Shown piece after piece: positions 1 to 6,542 of a DNA stretch of 12,210 nucleotides. The notes beneath the pieces are model-generated. The model was given only the letters and a program-made list of their open reading frames with translations, was not told the DNA's origin and did no database searches. The DNA lies in the NCBI GenBank assembly GCA_035510715.1, contig DATKGQ010000026.1, forward strand, positions 1-12,210, given 5' to 3'. Every line of letters begins with the position of its first letter. The first letter of the stretch is position 1. Both the position numbers and the translations under genes were made by a program. This stretch comes from DATKGQ01 sp035510715. Lineage in GTDB: Bacteria > Patescibacteriota > Saccharimonadia > Saccharimonadales > UBA4665.

Positions 1-1
1 T

Positions 2-172
2 TTTTTCAAACAAAATGAACCACTAGATTATGCTGTCCCCTTAATTGGCAATAGCAAAGTTGGAGATTATAGATTTCGGGTTGGAGATTATAGAGTAGTT
101 TTTGATCTTAATAAAAATAAAATTATCATATTAATGATAGAACATCGCAGAGAAGTCTATCGTAAAAAGTAA
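2..172 (+). CDS. RelE/ParE-family toxin, C-terminal fragment (5' end outside window)
   Basis: The frame is open from the first bases and ends at TAA 170-172, giving 56 residues. The visible part reads KVGDYRFRVGDYRVVFDL, then a hydrophobic strand, then IEHRREVYRKK. This matches the last two beta strands and C-terminal tail of RelE/ParE mRNA-interferase or gyrase toxins (type II toxin-antitoxin), where the RxGDYRV(I/V) strand and the final H-R-x-x-V-Y are characteristic. The N-terminal part, which carries helices and part of the active-site surface, is cut off by the window edge. No antitoxin follows within 130 bases, so a partner would have to lie upstream. Family assignment is fairly safe. 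Toxin activity, and whether the full gene is intact, cannot be judged. Confidence 0.8.
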   Translation, partial: FFKQNEPLDYAVPLIGNSKVGDYRFRVGDYRVVFDLNKNKIIILMIEHRREVYRKK

Positions 173-310
173 TAAGTTTTCTAGAATCTTCTGTTTTGCT
201 TGGCTGAGCATGTGGGTCTGGTACATTTTCATAAGGAAACGAGACAGCCGTAACAAGCCCATTAAAAAAGTTATGCTTCTATATTATTAAAAATATGATA
301 TTTTAATTAA

Positions 311-1273
311 ATGTCTGAGCTAGATCAAGTCTATGAACAAGTTGACGAACAGTCATTAATCGAGAATGGTTCGCAGCGTTATGATTGGCGATCTGAGCTG
401 CACATTCTAGGGTCTTTGGCTTTGGTAGCAAGCATCGGAATGCCGAGCTTTCACCAATCTGTCGAAATTAGTCCACCATTAGTCCCGGGACACGAAATAG
501 TCGTGGGCCCATCTACCAATCCCAGCCACCTAAGACCAGCAGAAAGCGGCATAGTCAATGATAATGACGGCTTCAACGTATATTACTACTACGCTGAAGG
601 CAATTACTCGGACTCAGCCAGAGGGATGACAGCAACGATAACACAAGCCGATCCGACCATCGGGAACGGAGACTTACACTCCTTGGCCGAAATCGCCGAA
701 GTATCAGCCAACCAAAAACAAACTGTGGAGTTTGGTTGGGATGTTGACCCTAGCCTATACAACGACAATTTACCTCATTTATTTGTTTATCATTTTCTAA
801 ACGGCCAACCGACCTGTTACAACGCCTGTGGCTTTGTGCCAATCGATAACCCAAAAGGTATAGTCCCGGGGGAAACGCTAGCTGCAGGAGTTTCCGCCAG
901 GTACCAAATTTTATATTCAGGCGCATCAAAAGAGTGGCTCATTTCATATAATGGCAATGAGATAGGGTATTTTCCCGAATCAATTTGGGGCGGCAAGTTC
1001 ACCAAGTCGTCAGATGAAACAGCCTTTGGCGAAGTGGCGTCTATGTCGTCATCTGAACCATGCTCACAAATGGGAGACGGCGTTTTTGGTAGCAATACGG
1101 GCTCAACAACCATCAGTAAGTTCGACCTAATTGACCCACGGCCAATAGCAACAGGCGCCCAGATGCTCTTTAGTTCCACTGTATCGTCACTCTACAATGT
1201 CGGTCATGAGACAGCAGATGGCTTTCGTTTTGGTGGACCTGGTGAGGCTAGTTCTGGTAATTGTGCGAGCTAG
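311..1273 (+). CDS. Neprosin-domain protein (putative secreted or anchored glutamic endopeptidase)
   Basis: This 320-residue protein has a polar, acidic N-terminus of about 30 residues. A hydrophobic segment follows (about 31-45, HILGSLALVASIGM, preceded by R23 and R27), which could be a signal or type II anchor. Residues about 85-312 then match the neprosin (DUF239) domain. Landmarks in order are VEFGWDVDPSLYND (139-152), LFVYHFLNGQPTCYNACGF (157-175), an IGYFPESIW element (218-226), FGEV (239-242), QMGDGVF (253-259) and the terminal FRFGGPG...C (305-318). Plant neprosin cleaves after proline using two glutamates; E140 and E241 are the likely equivalents (inference from memory of the family). 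C169/C173 may form the family disulfide; C251/C318 are the only other cysteines. The plant activation-peptide domain is absent. There is no Shine-Dalgarno; TATGAT at 294-299 lies 11 bases upstream of ATG, so a very short leader is possible. Function on real substrates is unknown. Confidence 0.75.
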   Translation: MSELDQVYEQVDEQSLIENGSQRYDWRSELHILGSLALVASIGMPSFHQSVEISPPLVPGHEIVVGPSTNPSHLRPAESGIVNDNDGFNVYYYYAEGNYSDSARGMTATITQADPTIGNGDLHSLAEIAEVSANQKQTVEFGWDVDPSLYNDNLPHLFVYHFLNGQPTCYNACGFVPIDNPKGIVPGETLAAGVSARYQILYSGASKEWLISYNGNEIGYFPESIWGGKFTKSSDETAFGEVASMSSSEPCSQMGDGVFGSNTGSTTISKFDLIDPRPIATGAQMLFSSTVSSLYNVGHETADGFRFGGPGEASSGNCAS

Positions 1274-1384
1274 GTCACCCAAGAACAGATAAACACATAG
1301 CAAATAAAAATCTTATGCTTGGCTGGTCAGGTTACCCAAAACTGGAACCCTCTCTTCTGTAGTTTAGTTTTGATGTTTGAGAAA

Positions 1385-1414
1385 TTGGATGCTCTAGGTT
1401 TTGCCTATTATAAC
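1385..1414 (+). promoter_or_regulatory. Possible promoter of the PLD nuclease gene
   Basis: A TATAAC -10 (1409-1414) is preceded, 18 bases upstream, by a weak TTGGAT -35 (1385-1390). Transcription would start near 1421, leaving a 30-base leader that holds the GAGGGAG ribosome binding site (1439-1445). Confidence 0.3.
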
Positions 1415-1451
1415 GGTGAAGTTACATACAATGAAGCTGAGGGAGATGGAA

Positions 1452-1928
1452 ATGTTTAGTCTTCATAAAACATCACTGCAGAACCCGTTATCTTCTAAGC
1501 TGTTCGATGAAAGTACGTTCTATGAAGCCTTCATCGATGATTTAAGACACGCTAAGAAGGAAGTAATCATTGAAAGCCCATATATTACTTGCCGAAGAGT
1601 TAATCAGCTACTACCTATACTGAAGAAGCTTGTTAAGCACGGTGTTAAGGTAACCATTAACACACGAAATCCTCAGCACTATGACGAATTGTTACGAATA
1701 CAGGCATATATGACATTTAATATCCTAAAACCAACCGGTGTCAAGATCAGAACCTTTAATGACTATCATCACCGTAAAATATCAGTTATAGACAGTAGAA
1801 TTCTATATGAGGGTAGCCTTAATATCCTGTCTCAGTATCATAGCTGTGAAATAATGCGAAGAATTGAGTCAGAAGAACTTAATATGCAAATGATATATTT
1901 TTTAGGACTGAAAAGATTCTATTGGTAA
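1452..1928 (+). CDS. Small PLD-superfamily (Nuc-like) nuclease, single HKD motif
   Basis: The protein is 158 residues from ATG 1452. This start is chosen because GAGGGAG (1439-1445) sits 6 bases upstream. Earlier in-frame starts (TTG 1401, ATG 1431, ATG 1446) lack a well-spaced site. One phospholipase-D catalytic motif is visible: H107-x-K109-x4-D114 (HRKISVID), followed by GSLN (121-124) and CEIMRR (132-137). An IIESPYIT strand lies near 39-47. Single-motif members of this size, such as Nuc endonuclease, dimerise to build the active site from two HKD motifs and usually cut DNA through a phosphohistidine intermediate. The gene converges with an SF2 helicase whose stop is only 48 bases away. 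No signal peptide is seen, so it probably acts in the cytoplasm. A phospholipase role is unlikely at this size. Nuclease activity is inferred from the family. Confidence 0.75.
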   Translation: MFSLHKTSLQNPLSSKLFDESTFYEAFIDDLRHAKKEVIIESPYITCRRVNQLLPILKKLVKHGVKVTINTRNPQHYDELLRIQAYMTFNILKPTGVKIRTFNDYHHRKISVIDSRILYEGSLNILSQYHSCEIMRRIESEELNMQMIYFLGLKRFYW

Positions 1929-1976
1929 ATTCACTATAGCCTTGTTAGCGACCTCTACTATATACGAACTGGTTTA

Positions 1977-4190
1977 TTATCTACTATTTTTCTTTCGTCG
2001 TCGTAATGCTGCACGGTCGTTGTTTATTATCTCACTGTAGTAGTCACTACCTAAAACCGAATTATATATTTCAGGCGTAACTCCTAATGACGGACGACCG
2101 TTTCTCGTTCGTCGTGGAAGTACTAATCCTAATTCATCGACAATTTTTACAAGAGTTTGGTAATGAATGTGTAATTGCGCGCAAGCTTCTTTTGGAGTTA
2201 GCTCATTTTCTGCAAGTTTTGGGGTGACGTTGGATCGTAAGACATCTGCTTGTTCACTAGTTATCCCTTCACCTTCAGTTCGACCTTTCCCAAATCTATA
2301 TATCCCAAGTTCGAGGTTATATTCTCTAGCTAAGCGTCTAACTGTGGCAGGTGCGACACCCAACTCGTTGGCTAGCGTCGGTACGCTTATCACTAATGAC
2401 GAGGGCTTAGACCCTCTTTCCAAATTATTCTTTATTATTTCTAGTTCTTTAGTGCCAATAGCTACCGTGACTACTCCTCCGAATTTCCGATATGGTAATT
2501 TCAACCTGTTTTGATCAACAATTCTCTTAACTGTATAGTGGTCTACGTTAAGAATATCAGCTACACCATTTATACTATTTTCATCGTCTGAAGCTTTTTG
2601 TGCAAAATATTTAGGATATAGTTCTCTTAATCGTTCAATCTGGTGTGACGAAATCGCTTTAGTGGTTTGTGGGCCAAATCTATAATATGGTAATTCCCAA
2701 CCCTCTTTATTAACGAGTCGTTCAAGAACTTTTGTCGACACTCCATAAATTTCATACGCACTATTGAAGCTGAATAAATTCTCGTCAGCTAGCGGAGCGT
2801 CAGGCATTTTCATCGACTCATACCTAGTAAGTAGATCAACGCTCATCTGGTCAAAGTCAAAATCTCCGTGATTAGTATGTATAAATACTCCTTCAGATCT
2901 TTTTTCGTTTATTCCTTCCCGTGTTTTTCTCTGCTTTACTGGTTTTAGGGACTTTACTTCTTCTGCAAGCTGACGGATCATTGCAATACGTTCAACATTT
3001 GCAACAAAATCTAACACCGAAACTCTATCTTTTCCAGAATGTTTTCTAAGCCCTCTACCAAGTTGTTGCTCAAAAACCGTTTGGCTTGAGGTACTACGAA
3101 GAAACACTAGTAGTCTAGCGTCTGGAATATCTACTCCTTCATTAAACATATCTCGTGTAGTAATAACCTGTAAATCACCATTTTTAAACTCTTCTAAAGT
3201 TTTGCGCTTCTGACCTTTATTGAGTGCAGAGTGATACGGTTTACCTCCTAATAATTCAGCGATCTCTGTCGCATGTTCAATGTTTTGGCAAAAAACAATG
3301 GTTTTAACCGCTCCAAATTCTAAACCTATCCGCTCCATCTCGTCTTTAATATTTCTGGTTATCACCTCATTCCTAGGCTTAACGTCAAATAACTCGTTCA
3401 ACGCTACTAACGTATTAGTTTCGAATCCTGATTGCATTGCTTCCTTTACGGCATCGTCAAAAACAATGTGATAGTCAGGATCTGCCAATAAACCCTCTGC
3501 GAGTGCTGTAGCTAATCCCTTACTGTAGAGTGCTTCGCCAAATAGTTCTGTAATCTTTAATCCATCTGGCCGGTTCGGTGTCGCTGTCAAAGCGAGTTCA
3601 AATTTAGGTCTGAAGTATTTGATGACCTCTTCAAAAGTATCCGCCTTACCATGGTGGGCTTCATCGTAAATTATGTAGTCAAAGTAGCTTGGTTTGAAAC
3701 TACCTAGATTAGAAAATAGAGACTGTAGAGTGGCAAAAGTAATATCTGCATCTTTTGCTTTTTCTTCACCATTGTAAAAACCTTGGCTAGCATCGGGGAT
3801 AAATGTTTTAAATCTATCTGCTGCTTGGGTATTAATTTCGTTTTTATGGCTAGCGAATAAGATTCTAGGGCCTCTTGTACGTCTACCGTCATATTCATCT
3901 CGATACTTAACCACATCAAAAACACCGACAGATGTTTTACCTAGTCCTGTGGCGAGGTGAATTAACCCGTGCTTCTCGCCTCTCTGTCTTGCTTCCCACA
4001 ATTCTGACCAAGCATCTAACTGATATTCTCTAACTTCAAAATCTTGTGCTTCGGTAGTAATATCTTCATCAACATCATCTAGCAGGCCTTCTTCTAGTAG
4101 GTGTTTTGCTGGTTGTAGACTGTCTTGAATATACGCAGCTACTTTTTTGCGACGTGCTTCGATTTCCAGACGATTAGTAATTTGCTCCAT
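1977..4190 (-). CDS. SF2 DNA helicase (ResIII/SSL2-like) with four tandem HTH units
   Basis: This 737-residue protein has a full SF2 helicase core: Q-type EYQ (55-57), Walker A ATGLGKT (80-86), DEAHH (176-180), TATPNRPD (202-209), IVFCQ (298-302), an ITTRDMFNEGVDIPDA motif V region (343-358) and QQLGRGLRK (375-383). It is most like COG1061 helicases found in restriction and defence proteins. After about 470 come four helix-turn-helix repeats, ending in LPYYRFG (500-506), LPYRKFG (565-571), GIYRFG (629-634) and LPRRTRNG (691-698), so the period is about 64 residues. A basic tail RRRKKNSR closes the protein. The usual DUF3427 or fused PLD nuclease is missing, but a free-standing PLD nuclease lies convergently next door. 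The start is ATG 4190, with a near-consensus promoter 8 bases upstream and no Shine-Dalgarno, so the mRNA is probably leaderless. Helicase assignment is firm; the biological role is inference. Confidence 0.9.
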   Translation of the reverse strand: MEQITNRLEIEARRKKVAAYIQDSLQPAKHLLEEGLLDDVDEDITTEAQDFEVREYQLDAWSELWEARQRGEKHGLIHLATGLGKTSVGVFDVVKYRDEYDGRRTRGPRILFASHKNEINTQAADRFKTFIPDASQGFYNGEEKAKDADITFATLQSLFSNLGSFKPSYFDYIIYDEAHHGKADTFEEVIKYFRPKFELALTATPNRPDGLKITELFGEALYSKGLATALAEGLLADPDYHIVFDDAVKEAMQSGFETNTLVALNELFDVKPRNEVITRNIKDEMERIGLEFGAVKTIVFCQNIEHATEIAELLGGKPYHSALNKGQKRKTLEEFKNGDLQVITTRDMFNEGVDIPDARLLVFLRSTSSQTVFEQQLGRGLRKHSGKDRVSVLDFVANVERIAMIRQLAEEVKSLKPVKQRKTREGINEKRSEGVFIHTNHGDFDFDQMSVDLLTRYESMKMPDAPLADENLFSFNSAYEIYGVSTKVLERLVNKEGWELPYYRFGPQTTKAISSHQIERLRELYPKYFAQKASDDENSINGVADILNVDHYTVKRIVDQNRLKLPYRKFGGVVTVAIGTKELEIIKNNLERGSKPSSLVISVPTLANELGVAPATVRRLAREYNLELGIYRFGKGRTEGEGITSEQADVLRSNVTPKLAENELTPKEACAQLHIHYQTLVKIVDELGLVLPRRTRNGRPSLGVTPEIYNSVLGSDYYSEIINNDRAALRRRKKNSR

Positions 4191-4198
4191 TCAGTACT

Positions 4199-4227
4199 AT
4201 TATAACATAATCGGCTAAATACGGCAA
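4199..4227 (-). promoter_or_regulatory. Promoter of the SF2 helicase, probably giving a leaderless mRNA
   Basis: On the minus strand, TTGCCG (4222-4227) is followed by a 17-base spacer and a perfect TATAAT (4199-4204). Only 8 bases separate the -10 from the ATG at 4190, so transcription should begin at or next to the start codon. No ribosome binding site is present. Confidence 0.65.
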
Positions 4228-4343
4228 TCGCAACGTATTAACTGATCGTGAACCATGTACTAATGCACGATATCGATAGAAATAGGAAGCATTACCACTA
4301 AGTGGGTCTCGAACCCAAATAACAGAGGTGGAATAATTAATAG

Positions 4344-4538
4344 CTTATTCTGGAATACTTTCTGAAACACTTCTCATCTGTAAATAATTCGAAAATTTCG
4401 TGGCTGGGGAGAAAGGACGGATTCCAAACTTTTGATGAGCCCATAGACTGTGATATTGAGGAGATTCGTAGACTTTTAGATACTAATCCAGACGATTATC
4501 CGGATGTTACTTCTCCTGATACAGACGGAGAAGTATAA
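4344..4538 (+). pseudogene. Coding-like C-terminal remnant without a start codon
   Basis: A 64-codon frame opens after TAG 4341-4343 and ends at TAA 4536-4538. It reads plausibly as protein: it starts LILEYFLKHFSS, passes SWLGRKDGFQTF, then IEEIRRLLDTNPDDYPDV, and ends in an acidic tail. There is no ATG, GTG or TTG in frame, and stops precede it closely in this frame, so it is probably the tail of a decayed gene. No family is recognised. The rest of 4205-4616 shows only an inverted repeat at about 4302-4317 and no other gene. A chance open frame remains possible. Confidence 0.3.
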
Positions 4539-4616
4539 TATCGCGAAACTATGGTTTAGAACCTTTTGATGTTCCGAAAGACTCTAGAGAACCCTAACGA
4601 TAAATTTATTGTATCT

Positions 4617-5810
4617 TTACCAAGTGCTGCTCAATTGACTTACTGCAGAATCCCAGTTTGCTTGAGATTTAATTAAGCTACAGGTATTATTATCAGCTAC
4701 CACTGGATAATAATTCGGCTCTGTAAAACATAGCGCGGCATATTGAACATTAATTATCGGTCGTTTGTTTATTAAACCTTGCAATTCTGCTAAACAGTTA
4801 TCTTTAAAGGCTAAACATTGCGGACCAATTTTTGTATAAGCGGCAATTGCAGCAGGATCATTTATAGTTAATTTTAATTCCACTCCCAAAGATACTATTT
4901 CATTTAATCCTAAACTCTGTTGGTCGAACAAAAAATTGCCTACTGAATATTGGATTAACCTTCCCTTATAATTTTCACTGTTTTGGATAACATGAGGATG
5001 GGCGCCTATAACGACATCTGCACCATTATCTATCATAGACCGGTAGGCCTGAACTTTTTCCGGTTCAGCTGTTGGCCTATATTCAACTCCCATGTGTGGC
5101 ATAGCAATAACCGGCATAACTTTTGCATACTGGCTCATAACTGCGAGTTCAGCTTCGGTTGGTTCTTGATCGACAACCAACATATATCCGCACATTGCAA
5201 CCGGTATAATAACTTTTTTAACCGGGCTATTTCCGGTAGACAGCTCAGCATTCATGCCAACTACTTCACAGATATTATCTATATTAGAAACGTTATAATC
5301 TCCAAAATACTGAATTCCGGCTTTTTGTAAATTAACTCTAGTTTCATCAAGACCTGATTGACCATTATCTAGAGAATGATTATTTGCTAAGCTTAAAACA
5401 TTGAACCATTTAGCAGCTTCACTTAAAAACTCAGGGCGGCAATTTAATCTTAAATCGTCTACTTGTATCTCATAAGGAACATCCTCGTATGTGACCGGAC
5501 ATTCCATATCGCCAACCCAGTTATCTATAGAGTCATGAAGCGGCTCAAAAAGTCCACTAAAAGGGAATGCGTATTTAAGTGGTGATTCTAGGGATTTGAT
5601 TTGTATTTCTCTACCCCAAAATACTTCACCGACAAAGGTCATTGATGAGGTTAGGGATTCTTTAGGAATTATAACTGTTTTAGTAACATTATTTACTTTA
5701 ACTACCTTATTTGCATTCTGATGTTTTACTTCAAAAAATACCAAAATAGCTGAAGCTATAACTATTAACAAACTAACACCAAAAAATAAGCTTATTGTTT
5801 TTTTGCTCAT
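4617..5810 (-). CDS. CapA-family (PGA_cap) membrane-anchored metallophosphatase-like protein
   Basis: This 397-residue protein starts MSKKTISLFF with a single hydrophobic segment (about 6-26), so it is anchored with its domain outside the membrane. Residues about 55-310 follow the CapA fold. SMTFVGEVFWGRE (56-68) replaces the usual GDVMLGR. Then come VGDMECPVT (99-107), LSLANNHSLDNG (139-150), MPHMGVEY (237-244), VIGAHPHV (267-274) and YSVGNFLFDQ (288-297). CapA-type proteins take part in poly-gamma-glutamate capsule export or attachment and belong to the calcineurin-like phosphoesterase superfamily; many homologues have no proven substrate. No capB, capC or capE neighbour is present, so a capsule role is not supported here. 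The C-terminus (about 310-397) has five cysteines (C332, C338/C339 region, C361, C377). Family assignment is firm; function is open. Confidence 0.88.
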   Translation of the reverse strand: MSKKTISLFFGVSLLIVIASAILVFFEVKHQNANKVVKVNNVTKTVIIPKESLTSSMTFVGEVFWGREIQIKSLESPLKYAFPFSGLFEPLHDSIDNWVGDMECPVTYEDVPYEIQVDDLRLNCRPEFLSEAAKWFNVLSLANNHSLDNGQSGLDETRVNLQKAGIQYFGDYNVSNIDNICEVVGMNAELSTGNSPVKKVIIPVAMCGYMLVVDQEPTEAELAVMSQYAKVMPVIAMPHMGVEYRPTAEPEKVQAYRSMIDNGADVVIGAHPHVIQNSENYKGRLIQYSVGNFLFDQQSLGLNEIVSLGVELKLTINDPAAIAAYTKIGPQCLAFKDNCLAELQGLINKRPIINVQYAALCFTEPNYYPVVADNNTCSLIKSQANWDSAVSQLSSTW

Positions 5811-6221
5811 CCCAATTAAATTCTATATTAAAGAAAACCAGTTGACTAGATATATGAGCCGACGCTTATTATCTGAGATCTTATCTTGGTTTCTTAGAAA
5901 TAATTCAGTAAAGCAGAATATCTATAATAGACTATTTTAGAAATTCTTCGAAGAGGATAAGCTGTTAAAAATTGGGTAATATTTAATATCAAGAATCTAC
6001 TGGCCAAGACCAAGCATATGCTGGCTGGCCATCCTTAACGTGGTTCGGACTAATTTATCGGTTTACCCCATCACGTAACTCACTATATATCGCTTTTCGC
6101 TCTTTTGAGCTCATCGGTACGATCGCGCATTCGTAAAAGCTAGCCGTAATGTGTTACTGTGGAGTACCAAGGACTCAACACGAATAACAACACTACGGTG
6201 CCACGTTTTTAAAGAAGGTAC
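5811..6221. other. Long intergenic stretch with palindromes and one gene remnant
   Basis: No complete gene is supported here. It holds the likely capA upstream region (TATAGA on the minus strand at 5821-5826, weak), a 10-bp palindrome TCTTCGAAGA (5945-5954), and an A+T-rich stretch. A dense symmetric patch at 6001-6031 has two TGGCCA sites flanking AGCATATGCT (6013-6022). A short minus-strand coding remnant lies at 6055-6153. No tRNA or known RNA was recognised. Confidence 0.5.
6055..6153 (-). pseudogene. Short C-terminal gene remnant
   Basis: On the minus strand a 32-codon frame follows TAA 6154-6156 and ends at TAA 6055-6057. It reads ITASFYECAIVPM, then SSKERKAIYSELRDGVNR. The helical, charged ending is typical of a real protein C-terminus, and an internal ATG at 6112-6114 would give only 19 residues. 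It is probably the tail of a gene whose upstream part is lost or frameshifted. I do not recognise the family. Confidence 0.3.
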
Positions 6222-6542
6222 ATGGCTAACCTAAAATACCCAGAGTTAAACCAAATGACAGCGGGGAAACCCTATCCGGAGATAAGGTTCCCCCATGTCA
6301 CCGAACAGATAACCAAATGGCTATCTGGTAAAACTGGGCTGTTCGAACTCGATTTGGGGTCTCTCGCTGTAAGCTGCTCCACAGCAAGACTTGCCGCCCA
6401 TGACGATGGCTCTGGAGATCGATTCCCCAGAGGGAAGCATTTCCGACTGACCGTCGGTTGTGCCAATCACGTCACTTGGACGCGTAATAACCTGAAGTAT
6501 TTTCATTTGAGCATCAGCTCCTTTAGCTATATCTTGGGTTAA
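6222..6542 (+). CDS. Uncertain + strand ORF antisense to the candidate precursor peptide
   Basis: This 106-codon frame starts at ATG 6222 with GAAGG (6214-6218) only 3 bases upstream, closer than usual. It begins MANLKYPELNQM and continues YPEIRFPHVTEQITKWL. After about residue 50 it lies opposite the 61-codon minus-strand ORF and overlaps the last four bases of the radical SAM gene. Only one of the two strands is likely to be coding over 6321-6506. The minus frame has the better ribosome binding site and the same direction as the maturase, so this frame is the weaker candidate. Its first 45 codons overlap no other gene and could be a genuine short peptide. No family is recognised. Confidence 0.25.
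   Translation: MANLKYPELNQMTAGKPYPEIRFPHVTEQITKWLSGKTGLFELDLGSLAVSCSTARLAAHDDGSGDRFPRGKHFRLTVGCANHVTWTRNNLKYFHLSISSFSYILG
6263..6327 (-). other. Two tandem hairpins just after the candidate precursor peptide
   Basis: Reading down the minus strand, the first hairpin (6306-6327) pairs CAGATAGCC with GGTTATCTG around a 4-base loop and includes the peptide's TAG stop (6321-6323). The second (6263-6293) pairs GGGGAACC with GGTTTCCCC through one bulged base, extended by ATA/TAT around a short loop. Neither is followed by a T-run, so they are more likely to protect an mRNA 3' end than to act as intrinsic terminators. Confidence 0.4.
6321..6506 (-). CDS. Candidate RiPP precursor peptide for the adjacent radical SAM maturase
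   Basis: This 61-residue ORF lies 32 bases downstream of the radical SAM gene on the same strand. A strong AAAGGAG (6518-6524) precedes its ATG by 11 bases. It begins MKILQVITRPSDVIG, has a polar middle (about 16-30), then IVMGGKSCCGAAYSE (34-48), and ends in an acidic and aromatic tail, IEFEQPSFTR. The paired cysteines (C41, C42) next to Gly, Ala and Tyr would be usual targets for thioether or other radical crosslinks. It has no membrane segment. It resembles no precursor family I can name, so the role rests on position, size, ribosome binding site and the partner enzyme. The first residues also resemble the start of GT4 glycosyltransferases, so a truncated enzyme start is an alternative. 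An antisense frame overlaps it completely. Confidence 0.5.
   Translation of the reverse strand: MKILQVITRPSDVIGTTDGQSEMLPSGESISRAIVMGGKSCCGAAYSERPQIEFEQPSFTR

Noticed and set aside
817..1179. Open frame of 120 codons opposite the neprosin gene
   Set aside because: It is an antisense shadow of a gene with clear family motifs and has no start signals of its own.
1272..1343. Pair of AGGT-ACCCAA direct repeats after the neprosin gene
   Set aside because: Only 11 of 15 bases match and there are just two copies; not distinguishable from chance.
4302..4320. tRNA T-arm-like inverted repeat (GGGTTCGAGACCC on the minus strand)
   Set aside because: The T-loop pattern is good, but no acceptor, D or anticodon arm can be placed at the right distances, so it is not a tRNA gene.
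4401..4425. Diverged head of the hairpin repeats, or a tRNA-Ser 3' remnant (TGGCTGGGGAGAAAGGACGG)
   Set aside because: Similarity to the repeat head and to tRNA 3' ends is suggestive, but there is no hairpin part and no T-stem partner. Too short to call.
5854..5940. 28-codon + strand ORF, cationic and amphipathic (MSRRLLSEILSWFLRNN...)
   Set aside because: It looks toxin-like, but it has no ribosome binding site and an open frame of this length in A+T-rich DNA can arise by chance.
6272..6466. Second minus-strand ORF (64 codons) in the candidate peptide region
   Set aside because: It is in a different frame from the well-initiated 61-codon ORF, lacks a ribosome binding site, and has Ser/Pro-rich shadow-like composition.
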